Assembly (NCBI RefSeq): GCF_013343235.1
Contig: NZ_CP040094.1
Span: 5,947,001-6,011,000, forward strand
Direction of reading: 5' to 3'
From: Nostoc sp. TCL240-02
GTDB taxonomy: Bacteria > Cyanobacteriota > Cyanobacteriia > Cyanobacteriales > Nostocaceae
DNA length: 64,000 nt
A program made the translations under genes and the position numbers. Positions 17,200 through 27,126 of the stretch are shown one piece after another. The notes beneath the pieces are model-generated. The model worked only from the letters and a program-made list of their open reading frames with translations, did not search any database and was not told the DNA's origin. Every line of letters starts with the position of its first letter. The first letter of the stretch is position 1.

Positions 17200-18126
17200 A
17201 TGCCAACAAAAAAATTATTTTTGTTATTTATCTTGATAATTGGCGCAAGCTTATTATCAGGTTGTCAAGAGATTGAAGCAAATTTAGTCCCTAAAGCATC
17301 TAAAACTTGCCCTGGCAAAGATCCTAAATTCAGTATTGACTTTTTTAAAACCAATAATCAAGGTAAAAAAAATCCCAGAGGGATTAACAATGTGATTATT
17401 TTTAATCCAAAATCAGCAGAATTAGATTTCAAAGTTAATGTTGGTCTATCTCATAAACTCTACGCCAAAGATGCCAGAGGTAAGCTGCGTAAAGAATATG
17501 TACCAAAACAGTTTCATGAACTCATTGGCGATGAGAATGCCAAATTGAACGGACAGCTACCCATTGCTGCAATTAATGCCGACTACATAGGTACTGATAA
17601 TAAACCACAAGGTTTAAATGTCTCTCGTGGTATAGAGTATTCAGGAGCGTTTAAAAACAAGCGTTCTTCCTTTGGGATATCAGGAGGTACACCCAACCAA
17701 AGGCAGGCTACTATCCAAGCTGGTAAAAGACAAAACGATATTCTCAATTACAATTTAGTAGGCGGTAATGGCAGATTCTATCGTCAGGGTAAGTTTAAAG
17801 ATATTTGTCAAGATTTGGGAGAATTTGCTTGTAAAAATGCCACCAATCGTTCTCTGGCAGCTATCACTACTCAAGGCTATGTAATACTATTAGTTAATGA
17901 CTTGAAAGCTAATTCAGAGATTGAATTATCTCAACTTAATCAAGAGTTACTGCCAGATATGTTTGATAATATCTTACAAGGCATTGCTAGCAATAACTGT
18001 TTAGGTAATATTCAAGAAGGAATTTTATTTGATGGAGGTATGTCTCCAGGATTGTATTATAACCAGAAAACTTATGTAGAAAATCTTGGGCCAATTGGTT
18101 CAGTGTTTTTAATCTATAAAAAATAA
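17200..18126 (+). CDS. Lipoprotein with phosphodiester glycosidase (NAGPA-like) domain
   Basis: The roughly 308-residue product starts MPTKKLFLLFILIIGAS and has a lipobox LLSGC, so it is probably a lipidated envelope protein. The rest resembles the phosphodiester glycosidase/DUF2233 family: AAINADYIG with the early Asn-Asp, LNVSRGIEY, RSLAAITTQGYVILLVND and, near the end, ILFDGGMSPGLYYN, where DGG is the family hallmark. Eukaryotic NAGPA uncovers mannose-6-phosphate; bacterial substrates are mostly unknown and may be cell-wall glycans. I chose ATG 17200 because the earlier TTG lies in the terminator of the gene before. Confidence 0.8.
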   Translation: MPTKKLFLLFILIIGASLLSGCQEIEANLVPKASKTCPGKDPKFSIDFFKTNNQGKKNPRGINNVIIFNPKSAELDFKVNVGLSHKLYAKDARGKLRKEYVPKQFHELIGDENAKLNGQLPIAAINADYIGTDNKPQGLNVSRGIEYSGAFKNKRSSFGISGGTPNQRQATIQAGKRQNDILNYNLVGGNGRFYRQGKFKDICQDLGEFACKNATNRSLAAITTQGYVILLVNDLKANSEIELSQLNQELLPDMFDNILQGIASNNCLGNIQEGILFDGGMSPGLYYNQKTYVENLGPIGSVFLIYKK

Positions 18127-18165
18127 AACATTAGAAAATTATTACACTATGGTATGAGATTGCTT

Positions 18166-18187
18166 GGGGCAATTCATGAATTGCCCC
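18166..18187. repeat. Perfect 22-bp palindrome downstream of the NAGPA-like gene
   Basis: The arms GGGGCAATTCA and TGAATTGCCCC form a perfect 22-bp palindrome 40 bp after the stop codon. The fragment AATTGCCCCTACC recurs at 18793-18806, so it belongs to a dispersed repeat family and may also serve as a terminator hairpin. Confidence 0.7.
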
Positions 18188-18262
18188 TACCTGTATTATT
18201 AGTTGAGATGATAGATGGATTTACGTCGTGCTGTAGTAGGTTTACTTCCATATAACTAAATT

Positions 18263-18631
18263 TTAAAATACTGACTCTTTAACTTTTCGCAAATTCTCTA
18301 GCTTGTTTGGATTTACCCAACGATTGACAAATTCATGGTTATGTTTGTATACCTTAATTTTTACTTGCTTAGAACTTAATTGAACTACTTCGGCGGGAAT
18401 TCTTTGGACATCGCTAGAATCTGCACGAGCCTTGTAAAGCCAAATGACTTTTTGCCCTACTTGAAAGTAATCAGGATTGTTAGTTGAAGAAGGCGTTTTT
18501 TCTGCCCATGAAGGGAAAGCAACTGCTAAGTTGATTAAAAGTACTAACACCACTAGAGTAATTTGGAAAAGTTTCATAATCATTGCACTTGTCTTCGGTC
18601 TGCTGAAATAATCAATCTGCTGATCTAGCAT
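18263..18631 (-). CDS. Small secreted or membrane-anchored hypothetical protein
   Basis: The 122-residue product has a hydrophobic stretch (KLFQITLVVLVLLINLAVA, about 20-38) followed by FPSWAEK, which looks like a signal peptide with an AWA-like cleavage region. The mature part is small and basic with DYFQVGQKVIWLYKA and EVVQLSSKQVKIKVYKHN, an SH3-like beta pattern. I do not recognise the family. AAGGAG ten bases before the ATG supports the start at 18631, but that puts 16 residues ahead of the signal segment; ATG 18583 or 18577 would give a more standard signal peptide. It converges on the NAGPA-like gene. Confidence 0.6.
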   Translation of the reverse strand: MLDQQIDYFSRPKTSAMIMKLFQITLVVLVLLINLAVAFPSWAEKTPSSTNNPDYFQVGQKVIWLYKARADSSDVQRIPAEVVQLSSKQVKIKVYKHNHEFVNRWVNPNKLENLRKVKESVF

Positions 18632-19558
18632 TTAACTTATTCTCCTTTTTTCTTTTATCAAAGGTGAAAGGTAAGTACACTAAGAAAAATTATGCAAAAC
18701 TATACGTGGTAGAGCAATAGCCATACGGAAAGACGCTTCTCTGCGAGACCTTTGGTAACTTGCTTCTCCGTAGGAGTATGCGTCTACAACAAATTGCCCC
18801 TACCTAAAAATCTTTCTTTTCGGCTATTGTTTGTATAAGTTCTGTAAAGTAAAAACCTCTACTAATTTCAGGATAAAGCGACCTAGAGAATAAAATCAAA
18901 TATTCTTTTTTCTTAAAAAGATAACTTAAAGTTATTGTAAAATAATAATGCGATCGCTTGAGTTCACAATCTCTATCTCAGGAGCAGTAGACGCAAAAGA
19001 GCATTTTGTCGTAAAAATTGTTAATACGTGGCGCTTTATAAACTTGCATCTATATGGCTCATCGTGGAAGCCGATTTATGGCAAAGCAACCTAATTCGTG
19101 TCGCCATCTGGCAAGAGTTAAATCTGGCTGAAGAAAATTTTCTGCCTATTTTGGTGTTACTTTCCTAACAATTAATCTTTGCGAAAATGAATATGTAAAA
19201 TCTTATATTTTAATAACACAGCGAATTAGTAACCTACTCAAGGAGTTCAGTGAACGAGTTTTAAATTTTTAAGAAAACAGACTTTTGAGAATAAGACTAA
19301 GTATTGTTTGTGAGTTCTGAATAAAAATTCACGTTTGTAGTTTGGAATATCTATCAGATAAGCTGACAATAGAAGATAGCTAAAATAGCAACTTACCTCT
19401 AAAATGACGATTTCAATGCTTTGAAAAGTCATGGACTTGGCATTTCAAAGCTGTATATGACCTTGAATATCCTCTAAAATAAGTGTGTAGGAACATAAAG
19501 TCTAATTTAGAGGGTGTTTTGACAAAATACGACCACAGATGTAGCCTGTAACCGACGC
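18632..19558. other. 927-bp region without a gene
   Basis: At about 18718-18810 lies a dispersed repeat containing GACGCTTCTCTGCGAGACC, CTTCTCCGTAGGAGTATGCGTC and AATTGCCCCTACC. The remainder is AT-rich (for example 18890-18960) with no credible coding sequence. Small leftward frames at 19247-19604 have no family features and are rejected. The promoter of the 1442-residue kinase must lie in its right half. Confidence 0.5.
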
Positions 19559-22500
19559 ATGACCAATCGAGAGGAACTAATGAAGAACGAGTCAACGTCA
19601 GCAAGAAACGCCGACGTAAATTTACTTCTCGGCGGTGGTGAAATGGGTGCTAGGATGCGAGAAGTGGACTGGTCAAAAACCTCTCTTGGCCCAACACAGC
19701 AGTGGCCACAGAGTTTAAAGACTGCCGTGCGGATTATGCTAACTTGCCGCCAACCGATGTTTGTCTGGTGGGGCGAAGAACTCATAAACCTTTATAACGA
19801 TCCTTATAAAGCTATTATTGGCGGCAAACATCCAGAAGCCCTGGGGCAGCCAGCTTCTGATGTATGGCGGGAAATATGGGATCAGGTAAGGCCTCGCGCT
19901 GAATCAGCGATGTTGAAGAACGAGGGTACTTATGATGAAGCGCTGCTGCTAATAATGGAGCGCAACGGCTATCCAGAAGAAACCTATTATACTTTCTCAT
20001 ACAGTCCAGTTCCTAATGACCAAGGCGACACAGGCGGGATAATCTGTGCCAACACAGACGACACTCAGCGCATCATTGGTGAACGTCAGTTAACACTTTT
20101 ACGCGAACTAGCGGCTAGGACAGCAGACGCGCGGACATTCGATCAAGCCTGTACACTAAGTGCAAATTGTCTGGAAAGCAACCCTTACGATTTGCCTTTT
20201 GCAATGATTTATCTGGTTGATGCAGATCAGCAACAAGTTTTTCTGGCTGGAACGTGCCACATCGGTCAGAATCATGTAGCAGCCCCTGAAACAGTCGATC
20301 TCGATTCTGATTGCGTTTGGCCATTTGCGGAAGTTATCAGAACACATCAGGCCAAACTGATTTCTGATTTGGAAGTGTCTTTTAGTAGCTTACCCTGTGG
20401 TGTTTGGGAGCGATCGCCCCATCAAGCGATCGCAGTGCCAATTGCACCATCCGGTCAAACCGGAAAAGCTGGTATATTAATTGCTGGGTTGAATCCCTTC
20501 AGACTATTCGACGATAACTATAGAAGATTCATTGATTTAGTTGCGGCTCAAATTGCAGCCAGCATCGCCAACGCCCAAGCTTACGAAGAAGAACGCAAAC
20601 GCGCCGAAGCCTTGGCAGAAATTGATCGCGCTAAAACTGTCTTTTTCAGCAACGTCAGCCACGAGTTTCGTACCCCTCTAACCCTCATGTTAGGGCCATT
20701 AGAGGAAACCTTAGCTAATTGTGCCAGCCTACTGCCAGCCAACGAACGAGAGCAGTTAGAAATGGTGCAACGGAATGGACTCCGCCTACTCAAACTAGTC
20801 AACAGCCTGCTAGATTTCTCGCGCATCGAAGCCGGACGAGTTCAAGCCTCTTATGAACCCACCGATCTGGCCACTTTCACCGCAGAACTAGCTAGTGTAT
20901 TTCGTTCAGCAGTAGAACGCGCAGGGATGGAATTATCAGTCAATTGTCCTTCCCTTCCAGCACCAGTGTATGTAGATCGGGAAATGTGGGAAAAGATTGT
21001 TCTGAACCTGCTCTCGAATGCCTTCAAGTTCACGATGACTGGAAAAATCGCGGTAAGCTTACAGTGGGCAAACGACCATATTGAGTTTGCAGTCCAAGAT
21101 ACAGGAATTGGTATTCCAGCAGAAGAAATTCCCCATCTTTTTGAACGATTCCACCGCGTCAAAGGAGCACAAGGACGAACTTTTGAAGGGTCAGGAATTG
21201 GATTGTCACTGGTGCAAGAATTGGTGCAAATGCATGGGGGAACAGTCAAAGCAACCAGTGTTCTAGGAGTAGGCAGTTGCTTTACTGTATCAATTCCAAC
21301 GGGATATGCTCATTTGCCTTCAGCCCGGATTAGTGCCTCTCGAACCTTAGCTTCAACTGCATTAGGTACAACACCCTATCTAGAAGAAGCTCTGCGTTGG
21401 CTGCCAGAAGAAGTAGGGATTGGGGACTGGGAACTAGGAACTGGGGAAAGGGAACTGGGAAAATGGGAAACTGGGGAAGGGACAAGAGAAGAGTTTTCCC
21501 AATCCCCAATCCCCATCGCCCCTAATCGCCAAAGGGGGCACCGAGTTCCCCAATTCCCAATCCCTCGAATTCTCCTGGCTGACGATAATGCAGATATGCG
21601 TGATTATGTCAAGCGGCTGTTAAGTCAGCAGTATGAGGTGGAATCAGTGGCGGACGGTTTAGCTGCTTTGGATTCGGCTCGTGGGCGTATCCCAGATTTG
21701 GTACTAACGGATGTAATGATGCCTGGATTAGATGGTTTTGGATTGCTGCAAGAATTACGGGCTAATCCGCAGACAAACAAAGTTCCAATTATTCTGCTGT
21801 CGGCGCGGGCGGGGGAAGAGGCACGGGTGGAAGGATTAGAAGCGGGAGCCGATGATTACTTAATTAAACCGTTCTCTGCTCGGGAATTATTGGCACGGGT
21901 GGAGGCAGCCTTAAAAATGGCTCGTCTGCGTGAGGAGGCAATGCAACGAGAGCAAGGGTTACGGATTGAAGCTGAGGTTGCAAAAGCACACTTAGAAACT
22001 GTCCTAGCTGGTATCCAAGACCAGTTTTTTGTGTTGGATCGGGAATGGCGTTATACCTTTGTCAATGATCGCCTAGCAGAAGTTGTGGGCATCCAAAAGG
22101 AAGAGTTACTAGGTAGGATCATTTGGGAAGTGTTTCCAGATGTGGCCAAAAGTGAGTATTATACCCAAGTTAATCGGGCGATCGCACAACAGACATTTGT
22201 TCAGTTTGAATACTTTTATCCCGCTTGGCAACGCTGGTTTGAGAATCGCGTTTACCCCTTTGGTGAAGGAGTAAGCATCTTTATTACAGAGATCAGCGAT
22301 CGCAAACAGGCAGAGAAAGCCCTTCGTGAAAGCGAAGAACAGTTCCGCAACATGGCTGATAATGCCCCCTTCATGGTTTGGGTAACAGATAGCGATAGTT
22401 ACTGCACCTATCTCAGTAAAAGCTGGTACGATTATACCGGTCAAAGCGATGAAACAGGTCTGGGATTTGGTTGGTTGAACGTCGTACATCCAGAAGATTG

Positions 22501-23887
22501 CGATGAGGTTAGGAATATTTTCCTGGAAGCTAGCAAGCGGTGTGAGGCTTTCCGTATGGAGTACCGCTTGCACCGCAAAGATGGCGAGTATCGTTGGATG
22601 ATCGATGCTGCGAATCCTTGGTTTGGTGTGGACGGTGAGTTTAAAGGTTACATCGGCTCACTAATTGACATTACAGAACGCAAGACAGCAGAAGCCGAAC
22701 GCGATCGCCTTCTAGAACTTGAGCAAGCTGCTAGAACCGAAGCCGAAACAGCCAACCGGATTAAAGATGAGTTTCTGGCAGTGCTTTCCCATGAATTGCG
22801 ATCGCCTCTTAATCCGATTCTTGGTTGGGCGAGACTCTTACAAACCCGTGAATTTCAAGCAGCAGAGATCAAGAAAGCGATTGCAACCATCGAGCGCAAT
22901 GCTAAATTACAAGCTCAACTAATTGAAGATTTGCTTGATGTCTCTCGGATCTTACAAGGCAAGCTCAACCTGAAGATGTTTCCCGTCAACCTAGTAATGG
23001 TGATTGAAGCGGGATTGGAGACAGTGCGTTTGGCAGCAGAAGCTAAAGATATTCAGATTCAGACAATGCTGGATGCTTCTTTGGGGCAAGTTTTGGGTGA
23101 TTCCGGCCGTTTACAACAAGTAATTTGGAATCTGTTATCGAATGCTGTCAAATTCACTCCTGAAGGAGGACAAATAAATATTCAACTGGAACGTATTGAG
23201 ACTCAAGCTCACATTACCGTCAGCGACACAGGTAAGGGAATCAACCCTGACTTTCTCCCTTATGTATTTGAATATTTTCGTCAGGCTGATGGCACGACAA
23301 CGCGAAAGTTTGGTGGGTTGGGGTTAGGGTTAGCAATTGTCCGTCATTTGATCGAACTACATGGTGGCACAATTTGGGCAGAAAGTTTAGGGGAAGGACA
23401 AGGAGCTATTTTTACAGTTAGGCTACCCCTGATCAAAAAAGATTTAACCCCAAAACAACAGATAAATATCGATCCTTTAAATCCTTCTTCTCCAGATGAA
23501 ATCCTTGCAGGCATCCAAATTTTAGTTGTAGACGATGACGATGATACCCGTGAGTTTCATACATTTGTGCTAGAACAGGCTGGTGCAAGGGTAATTGCTG
23601 TGGCATCAGCAAAAGATGCACTGCAAATATTTGCAGAGTTAGAACCAGATGTTTTGCTCAGTGATATTGGAATGCCAGAGACAGATGGCTATATGCTAAT
23701 ACGCCAAATTAGAGCATTGCAACCAAAGCAAGCTAAACAGATTCCCGCGATCGCTTTAACTGCTTATGCTGGAGAAATCAACCAGCAACAAGCAATCGCA
23801 TCAGGATTTCAAAGGCATCTGTCTAAACCCGTTGAACCAGATGAGTTAGTCAAGGCAATTGCAACTTTGATTGGTCGAAATGGCTGA
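19559..23887 (+). CDS. Double hybrid histidine kinase (PAS-GAF-HK-REC-PAS-PAS-HK-REC)
   Basis: The 1442-residue soluble protein contains two full kinase modules. The first half has an N-terminal PAS-like region (about 55-170, PMFVWWGEELINLYND), a GAF (about 175-340), HisKA His368 (FFSNVSHEFRTPLT), an ATPase lobe (DTGIGIPAEEI, GSGIGLSLVQEL) and a receiver (Asp718 in LVLTDVMMPGLDG). The second half has two PAS units (about 815-915 and 930-1050), HisKA His1078 (AVLSHELRSPLNP), an ATPase lobe (GLGLGLAIVRHL) and a receiver (Asp1369 in LLSDIGMPETDG). A repeat-derived linker sits between the first ATPase lobe and its receiver. GAGAGGAAC just before ATG 19580 suggests translation may start seven codons later. 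It is flanked by other sensor genes but shares no operon. Confidence 0.92.
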   Translation: MTNREELMKNESTSARNADVNLLLGGGEMGARMREVDWSKTSLGPTQQWPQSLKTAVRIMLTCRQPMFVWWGEELINLYNDPYKAIIGGKHPEALGQPASDVWREIWDQVRPRAESAMLKNEGTYDEALLLIMERNGYPEETYYTFSYSPVPNDQGDTGGIICANTDDTQRIIGERQLTLLRELAARTADARTFDQACTLSANCLESNPYDLPFAMIYLVDADQQQVFLAGTCHIGQNHVAAPETVDLDSDCVWPFAEVIRTHQAKLISDLEVSFSSLPCGVWERSPHQAIAVPIAPSGQTGKAGILIAGLNPFRLFDDNYRRFIDLVAAQIAASIANAQAYEEERKRAEALAEIDRAKTVFFSNVSHEFRTPLTLMLGPLEETLANCASLLPANEREQLEMVQRNGLRLLKLVNSLLDFSRIEAGRVQASYEPTDLATFTAELASVFRSAVERAGMELSVNCPSLPAPVYVDREMWEKIVLNLLSNAFKFTMTGKIAVSLQWANDHIEFAVQDTGIGIPAEEIPHLFERFHRVKGAQGRTFEGSGIGLSLVQELVQMHGGTVKATSVLGVGSCFTVSIPTGYAHLPSARISASRTLASTALGTTPYLEEALRWLPEEVGIGDWELGTGERELGKWETGEGTREEFSQSPIPIAPNRQRGHRVPQFPIPRILLADDNADMRDYVKRLLSQQYEVESVADGLAALDSARGRIPDLVLTDVMMPGLDGFGLLQELRANPQTNKVPIILLSARAGEEARVEGLEAGADDYLIKPFSARELLARVEAALKMARLREEAMQREQGLRIEAEVAKAHLETVLAGIQDQFFVLDREWRYTFVNDRLAEVVGIQKEELLGRIIWEVFPDVAKSEYYTQVNRAIAQQTFVQFEYFYPAWQRWFENRVYPFGEGVSIFITEISDRKQAEKALRESEEQFRNMADNAPFMVWVTDSDSYCTYLSKSWYDYTGQSDETGLGFGWLNVVHPEDCDEVRNIFLEASKRCEAFRMEYRLHRKDGEYRWMIDAANPWFGVDGEFKGYIGSLIDITERKTAEAERDRLLELEQAARTEAETANRIKDEFLAVLSHELRSPLNPILGWARLLQTREFQAAEIKKAIATIERNAKLQAQLIEDLLDVSRILQGKLNLKMFPVNLVMVIEAGLETVRLAAEAKDIQIQTMLDASLGQVLGDSGRLQQVIWNLLSNAVKFTPEGGQINIQLERIETQAHITVSDTGKGINPDFLPYVFEYFRQADGTTTRKFGGLGLGLAIVRHLIELHGGTIWAESLGEGQGAIFTVRLPLIKKDLTPKQQINIDPLNPSSPDEILAGIQILVVDDDDDTREFHTFVLEQAGARVIAVASAKDALQIFAELEPDVLLSDIGMPETDGYMLIRQIRALQPKQAKQIPAIALTAYAGEINQQQAIASGFQRHLSKPVEPDELVKAIATLIGRNG
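21415..21567 (+). repeat. Dispersed repeat inserted in frame inside the double hybrid kinase
   Basis: About 150 bp read GGGATTGGGGACTGGGAACT...GGGAACTGGG, then CCCAATCCCCAATCCCCATC and CCCAATTCCCAATCCCTCG. This is the GGGGATTGGGGACTGG/CCCAATCCCC type that is intergenic elsewhere here (59275-59365 and parts of 8705-8745, 9225-9262). It keeps the reading frame and encodes a low-complexity linker (GDWELGTGERELGKWETG, then SQSPIPIAPNRQ) at about residues 620-670. Confidence 0.8.
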
Positions 23888-24214
23888 GTTTCTAAAAAGC
23901 AACGGGAAGGGTGCGGGGGCAGGGGGCAGGGGGAAAGAGAATACAGTTCAGATATGAGCAAAAGACTTGTAGAGACGGCGATTTATCGCGTCTCAAAAAC
24001 CCAAAATTTTTGCCAGTAGACCTTAACCCAAGCGTATTGGGGGGAAAGAGGGTTTTCTGGTTATTGCACAAATGCGGTAATCATAACTAATTAACTAGAT
24101 ATGATATCAGCGATCGCTAAGATTGATTATCAGCAAAAAACTATTGAAAAATTTCCCCCTGCCCCATTCTCTCTGCCCGAATAAGTCTTTAAGCGAACAT
24201 GATATGACTTATGA
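23888..24214. other. Intergenic region with repeat fragments
   Basis: This region between the convergent kinase and response-regulator genes holds a G-rich fragment (GGGGGCAGGGGGCAGGGGG, about 23911-23935) and a palindrome with GAGACG arms (23972-23994). It also has CCCCCTGCCCCATTCTC near 24156. No gene is seen. Confidence 0.55.
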
Positions 24215-24688
24215 CTAATCCTCTAGGAAATCAGGCAGCGTTGTCACTTCAAACCAATATTCCACTAGCATCTGAATATCTCGTTTCAGTTGAGCAAAAT
24301 TGATTGGCTTAACAATATAGCTGTTGACACCGTATTGATAACATACTTCAATATCTTTGGGATTGTTAGAGGTAGTAAACACCACCACCGGAATCATTTT
24401 CAAGCTGTCATCCTGTTTAATCCGGCGCAGCACTTCTCGTCCATCGGTTCCGGGCAGGTTCAAGTCAAGGACAATCAAGCCGGGACGGGGCGCACTTTCG
24501 CGCTCAATATACCTGCCAGTCCGATAAAGAAATGCTAAGGCTTGTTCCCCATTCACACACCGTTGGATGGCGATCGCAACGGAAGATCGCCCTAGAAATC
24601 GTTGCAGTGCCTCAAAGTCTTCGTTGCTATCCTCCACAATTAAAAGTAGGGGCGTTTGCTGGATTAGGGAGGCTGAAATCTGAGTCAT
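24215..24688 (-). CDS. Rcp1/RcpB-like response regulator paired with the phytochrome
   Basis: The 157-residue single receiver domain has LLIVEDSNED (acidic pocket), phospho-acceptor Asp75 in LIVLDLNLPG, VVVFTTS and YIVKPINF. It also has the Rcp1-type insert LYRTGRYIERESAPRPG and the C-terminal VEYWFEVTTLP tail. Its ATG overlaps the phytochrome stop (ATGA, 4 bp), so the pair is translationally coupled, and the receiver is the natural phospho-acceptor for that kinase. Together they resemble the cphB-rcpB pair of heterocystous cyanobacteria; the symbol rcpB would be reasonable but is not proven. Confidence 0.93.
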   Translation of the reverse strand: MTQISASLIQQTPLLLIVEDSNEDFEALQRFLGRSSVAIAIQRCVNGEQALAFLYRTGRYIERESAPRPGLIVLDLNLPGTDGREVLRRIKQDDSLKMIPVVVFTTSNNPKDIEVCYQYGVNSYIVKPINFAQLKRDIQMLVEYWFEVTTLPDFLED

Positions 24689-26943
24689 TTATTTGCCTCC
24701 GGCGACAGGGTAAAGTAAAATGTGCTGCCAAGAGTTGGGATAGATTCCACCCAAATTCTACCACCGTGACGCTCCACAATTTTGCGGGCAATGGTTAACC
24801 CTACGCCAGTCCCACCTCCAAAGTCGTCCCGCCCATGTAAGCGGCGGAAGATTTGAAAGATTTTGTCAAGATGTTCTTCTAAAATGCCAATGCCGTTATC
24901 ACGAACGTAGAAAGTCAGAGAAGTGGGAGCAATTTTGCTTTCGCCATTTCCTTCAACGTAACCAATTTCAACCCACTTTTGGGGTTTATCATTGTACTTA
25001 ATGGCGTTGCTGATTAGGTTGCTAAAGAGTTCATTAATCTGAGGGCGATCGCATTGAACGCTTCTTAGGGGTTGAGGAATGCGAAACTCGACTTCGCTTT
25101 GGGGTCGGGCTATGGTCAAAGTGCCGATTACCTGTTGCACTACGTCATTCAGATTCACTCGTTGCCGAATCAGTTCGGCGCGTCCCAAGCGGGAGAAATA
25201 GAGGAGTGAGTTGATCAGGTCTTCCATTCGCTGCGTCAGGCGCACCAGGGTTTGGAGTTTGGCAATTCCATCGTCATCCAGTACGTCTGCATAGTCTTCC
25301 ATTAAGAAGTTGGCATAGTTGTGAATGCCCCGCAGAGGTTCCTTCAGGTCATGAGAGGCAACGTAGGCAAAGGAATCGAGTTCTTCGTTACTCCGTTGTA
25401 ATTCAAAATTCATCGATGCCAGTTTGTCTGCTTGGCGCAACACAACACCCACAACCAGGCTTCGCAGTTCAGTAACCGCTTCAACTTCGCAAGGTTTCCA
25501 AGGTAGGGCACATCCTTTCACCGTTTCTTGCCACAATGTAAAAGATTTGCGAGGAGACATCCGTAAACTACCATCTGAGAAAACTTCTACAGGTTTGTTG
25601 GGGTTGCCGCCCCAATTCACGCTTTGAATTACTTCTGGACGAAACCAGAGAATGTAATTGTGATGAACTCTAGAAATTTCCAGGGCTAACACTCCACTGG
25701 CGATCGCTTGATATGACTCTGCGGCAGGATAATTTTTCGTGAGCGATCGCGTCTCAAACAAGTTATGATCAAAATGCGGTTTAATCCAATTAAGCAAGGC
25801 ATGAACCTCTTCCTCAGAGGGTGTTTTACCCACTCTAATACACTGATCGCCACTGCATATCGCCGCTCCTGTGGCGCTGACTAGATTAAGTAATTGAGAT
25901 TTTAGTTGCACCATACCATCCAGGAAATACTCAGCCTGAGATAACTCTTCAACAAATTGAGTTTGCAATGATTTCAATAGGCTTTTGTAATCAATGTCTT
26001 CACTCGCTTCTTTGTTTGCCAGTTCCACAGACATCACCTGTCCAATGAACTCGCACACAGTGCGAATATTGTAAGAAATATATTTGGGCGAAGAATGATG
26101 ACAGGCAATCAATCCCCAAAGCTTTTTTTCGTGCATCAGAGAAATAGACATAGAGGCAGTAACGCCCATATTTTGCAGATACTCTAAATGAATCGGAGAA
26201 ACACTCCGCAACACTGATAGACTCAGATCAAGCGGTTGATTTGTCAAAGGATTGTTCGCTGGAATTAAGGCAACAGGTTGGTAACTGGCATCTGGAATTA
26301 GCCGCAGCCAGTTAAGAGTGTATAACTGTCGGGCTTGCTTGGGAATGTCAGAGGGTGGATAGTGCAAGTCCAGATAGGGCGTTTCCTGATTGGTGTCTTC
26401 AGCGATGACGCTACCTGCCCCTTCTTGATCAAATTTATAGACCATGACGCGTTCAAAGCCAGTGATTCGCCGGACTTCTGTCACCACAGTCTGGCACATT
26501 TCCAGTAGTGTGGGTGCTTTTTGAATGCGGGTGATTGTTCCTCTTACCTGTTGATAGAAGTCAAAAAAGCTTATTTGTCCCTTCGCTTGTTTCGGCTCCA
26601 ATTCCAGAATAATGATATTATCTAAACGATGTACAATACCATCAAAATAGATTGATTTATTTAAGCGCTTAATAGAAAAATTGAGGGGATTGATGCTCTC
26701 AAAATCTTCTGCTAGACATTGTTGAATCAGCTTAATTTGCGTGGCATTGAATAAGTATGACAGAGGCTTGCCCAGCAATTCTTCCGGTTGACGGGCAAGA
26801 ACTTCCTGGCTATTGCTACTTACCTGAAGGATTTCCAGGGTGGGATCTTGCAAAACCAGTAAAACTCCGTGAGGCTGGATCAGATTTGGAATGTGGATCG
26901 GTTCGCGATCGCAGTTCGTTAAATCAATCGTCTCATCAGTCAT
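24685..26943 (-). CDS. cphB: Bacteriophytochrome histidine kinase (CphB-type)
   Basis: The 752-residue protein has the canonical PAS-GAF-PHY-HisKA-HATPase order. The N-terminus (LTNCDREPIHIPNLIQPHG) carries Cys11, the biliverdin attachment cysteine of bacteriophytochromes. In the GAF the conserved YPPSDIPKQAR is present, but the Cph1-type cysteine is replaced: VSPIHLEYLQNMGV has Ile where Cph1 has Cys. LWGLIACHH and the PHY tongue PRKSF also fit. The H-box is FAYVASHDLKEPLRGI; the ATPase lobe has VRDNGIGI and GTGVGLTIARKI. I infer a red/far-red biliverdin sensor signalling to the overlapping downstream regulator. Length matches CphB proteins. The promoter lies in the 180-bp gap before xseB. 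Confidence 0.93.
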   Translation of the reverse strand: MTDETIDLTNCDREPIHIPNLIQPHGVLLVLQDPTLEILQVSSNSQEVLARQPEELLGKPLSYLFNATQIKLIQQCLAEDFESINPLNFSIKRLNKSIYFDGIVHRLDNIIILELEPKQAKGQISFFDFYQQVRGTITRIQKAPTLLEMCQTVVTEVRRITGFERVMVYKFDQEGAGSVIAEDTNQETPYLDLHYPPSDIPKQARQLYTLNWLRLIPDASYQPVALIPANNPLTNQPLDLSLSVLRSVSPIHLEYLQNMGVTASMSISLMHEKKLWGLIACHHSSPKYISYNIRTVCEFIGQVMSVELANKEASEDIDYKSLLKSLQTQFVEELSQAEYFLDGMVQLKSQLLNLVSATGAAICSGDQCIRVGKTPSEEEVHALLNWIKPHFDHNLFETRSLTKNYPAAESYQAIASGVLALEISRVHHNYILWFRPEVIQSVNWGGNPNKPVEVFSDGSLRMSPRKSFTLWQETVKGCALPWKPCEVEAVTELRSLVVGVVLRQADKLASMNFELQRSNEELDSFAYVASHDLKEPLRGIHNYANFLMEDYADVLDDDGIAKLQTLVRLTQRMEDLINSLLYFSRLGRAELIRQRVNLNDVVQQVIGTLTIARPQSEVEFRIPQPLRSVQCDRPQINELFSNLISNAIKYNDKPQKWVEIGYVEGNGESKIAPTSLTFYVRDNGIGILEEHLDKIFQIFRRLHGRDDFGGGTGVGLTIARKIVERHGGRIWVESIPTLGSTFYFTLSPEANK

Positions 26944-27126
26944 TCTTAGCTTCTCAAACTCCTGGTTAGAACTCTGAATTGGGGATTGGTGATTGGGAAG
27001 ATTTAAATATGAGTGAAAGTGGAAATTTGCTAAAAAATATTGATATTAAAAGTTATTTATTTTAACCAGTTTAGCTTTTTAATTATATTGAACTTACTAA
27101 ATAACTTACACTAAAAAGTCTGGCTT

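Noticed and set aside
19247..19604. Small leftward frames upstream of the double hybrid kinase
   Set aside because: They are low-complexity, lack ribosome sites and match no family.
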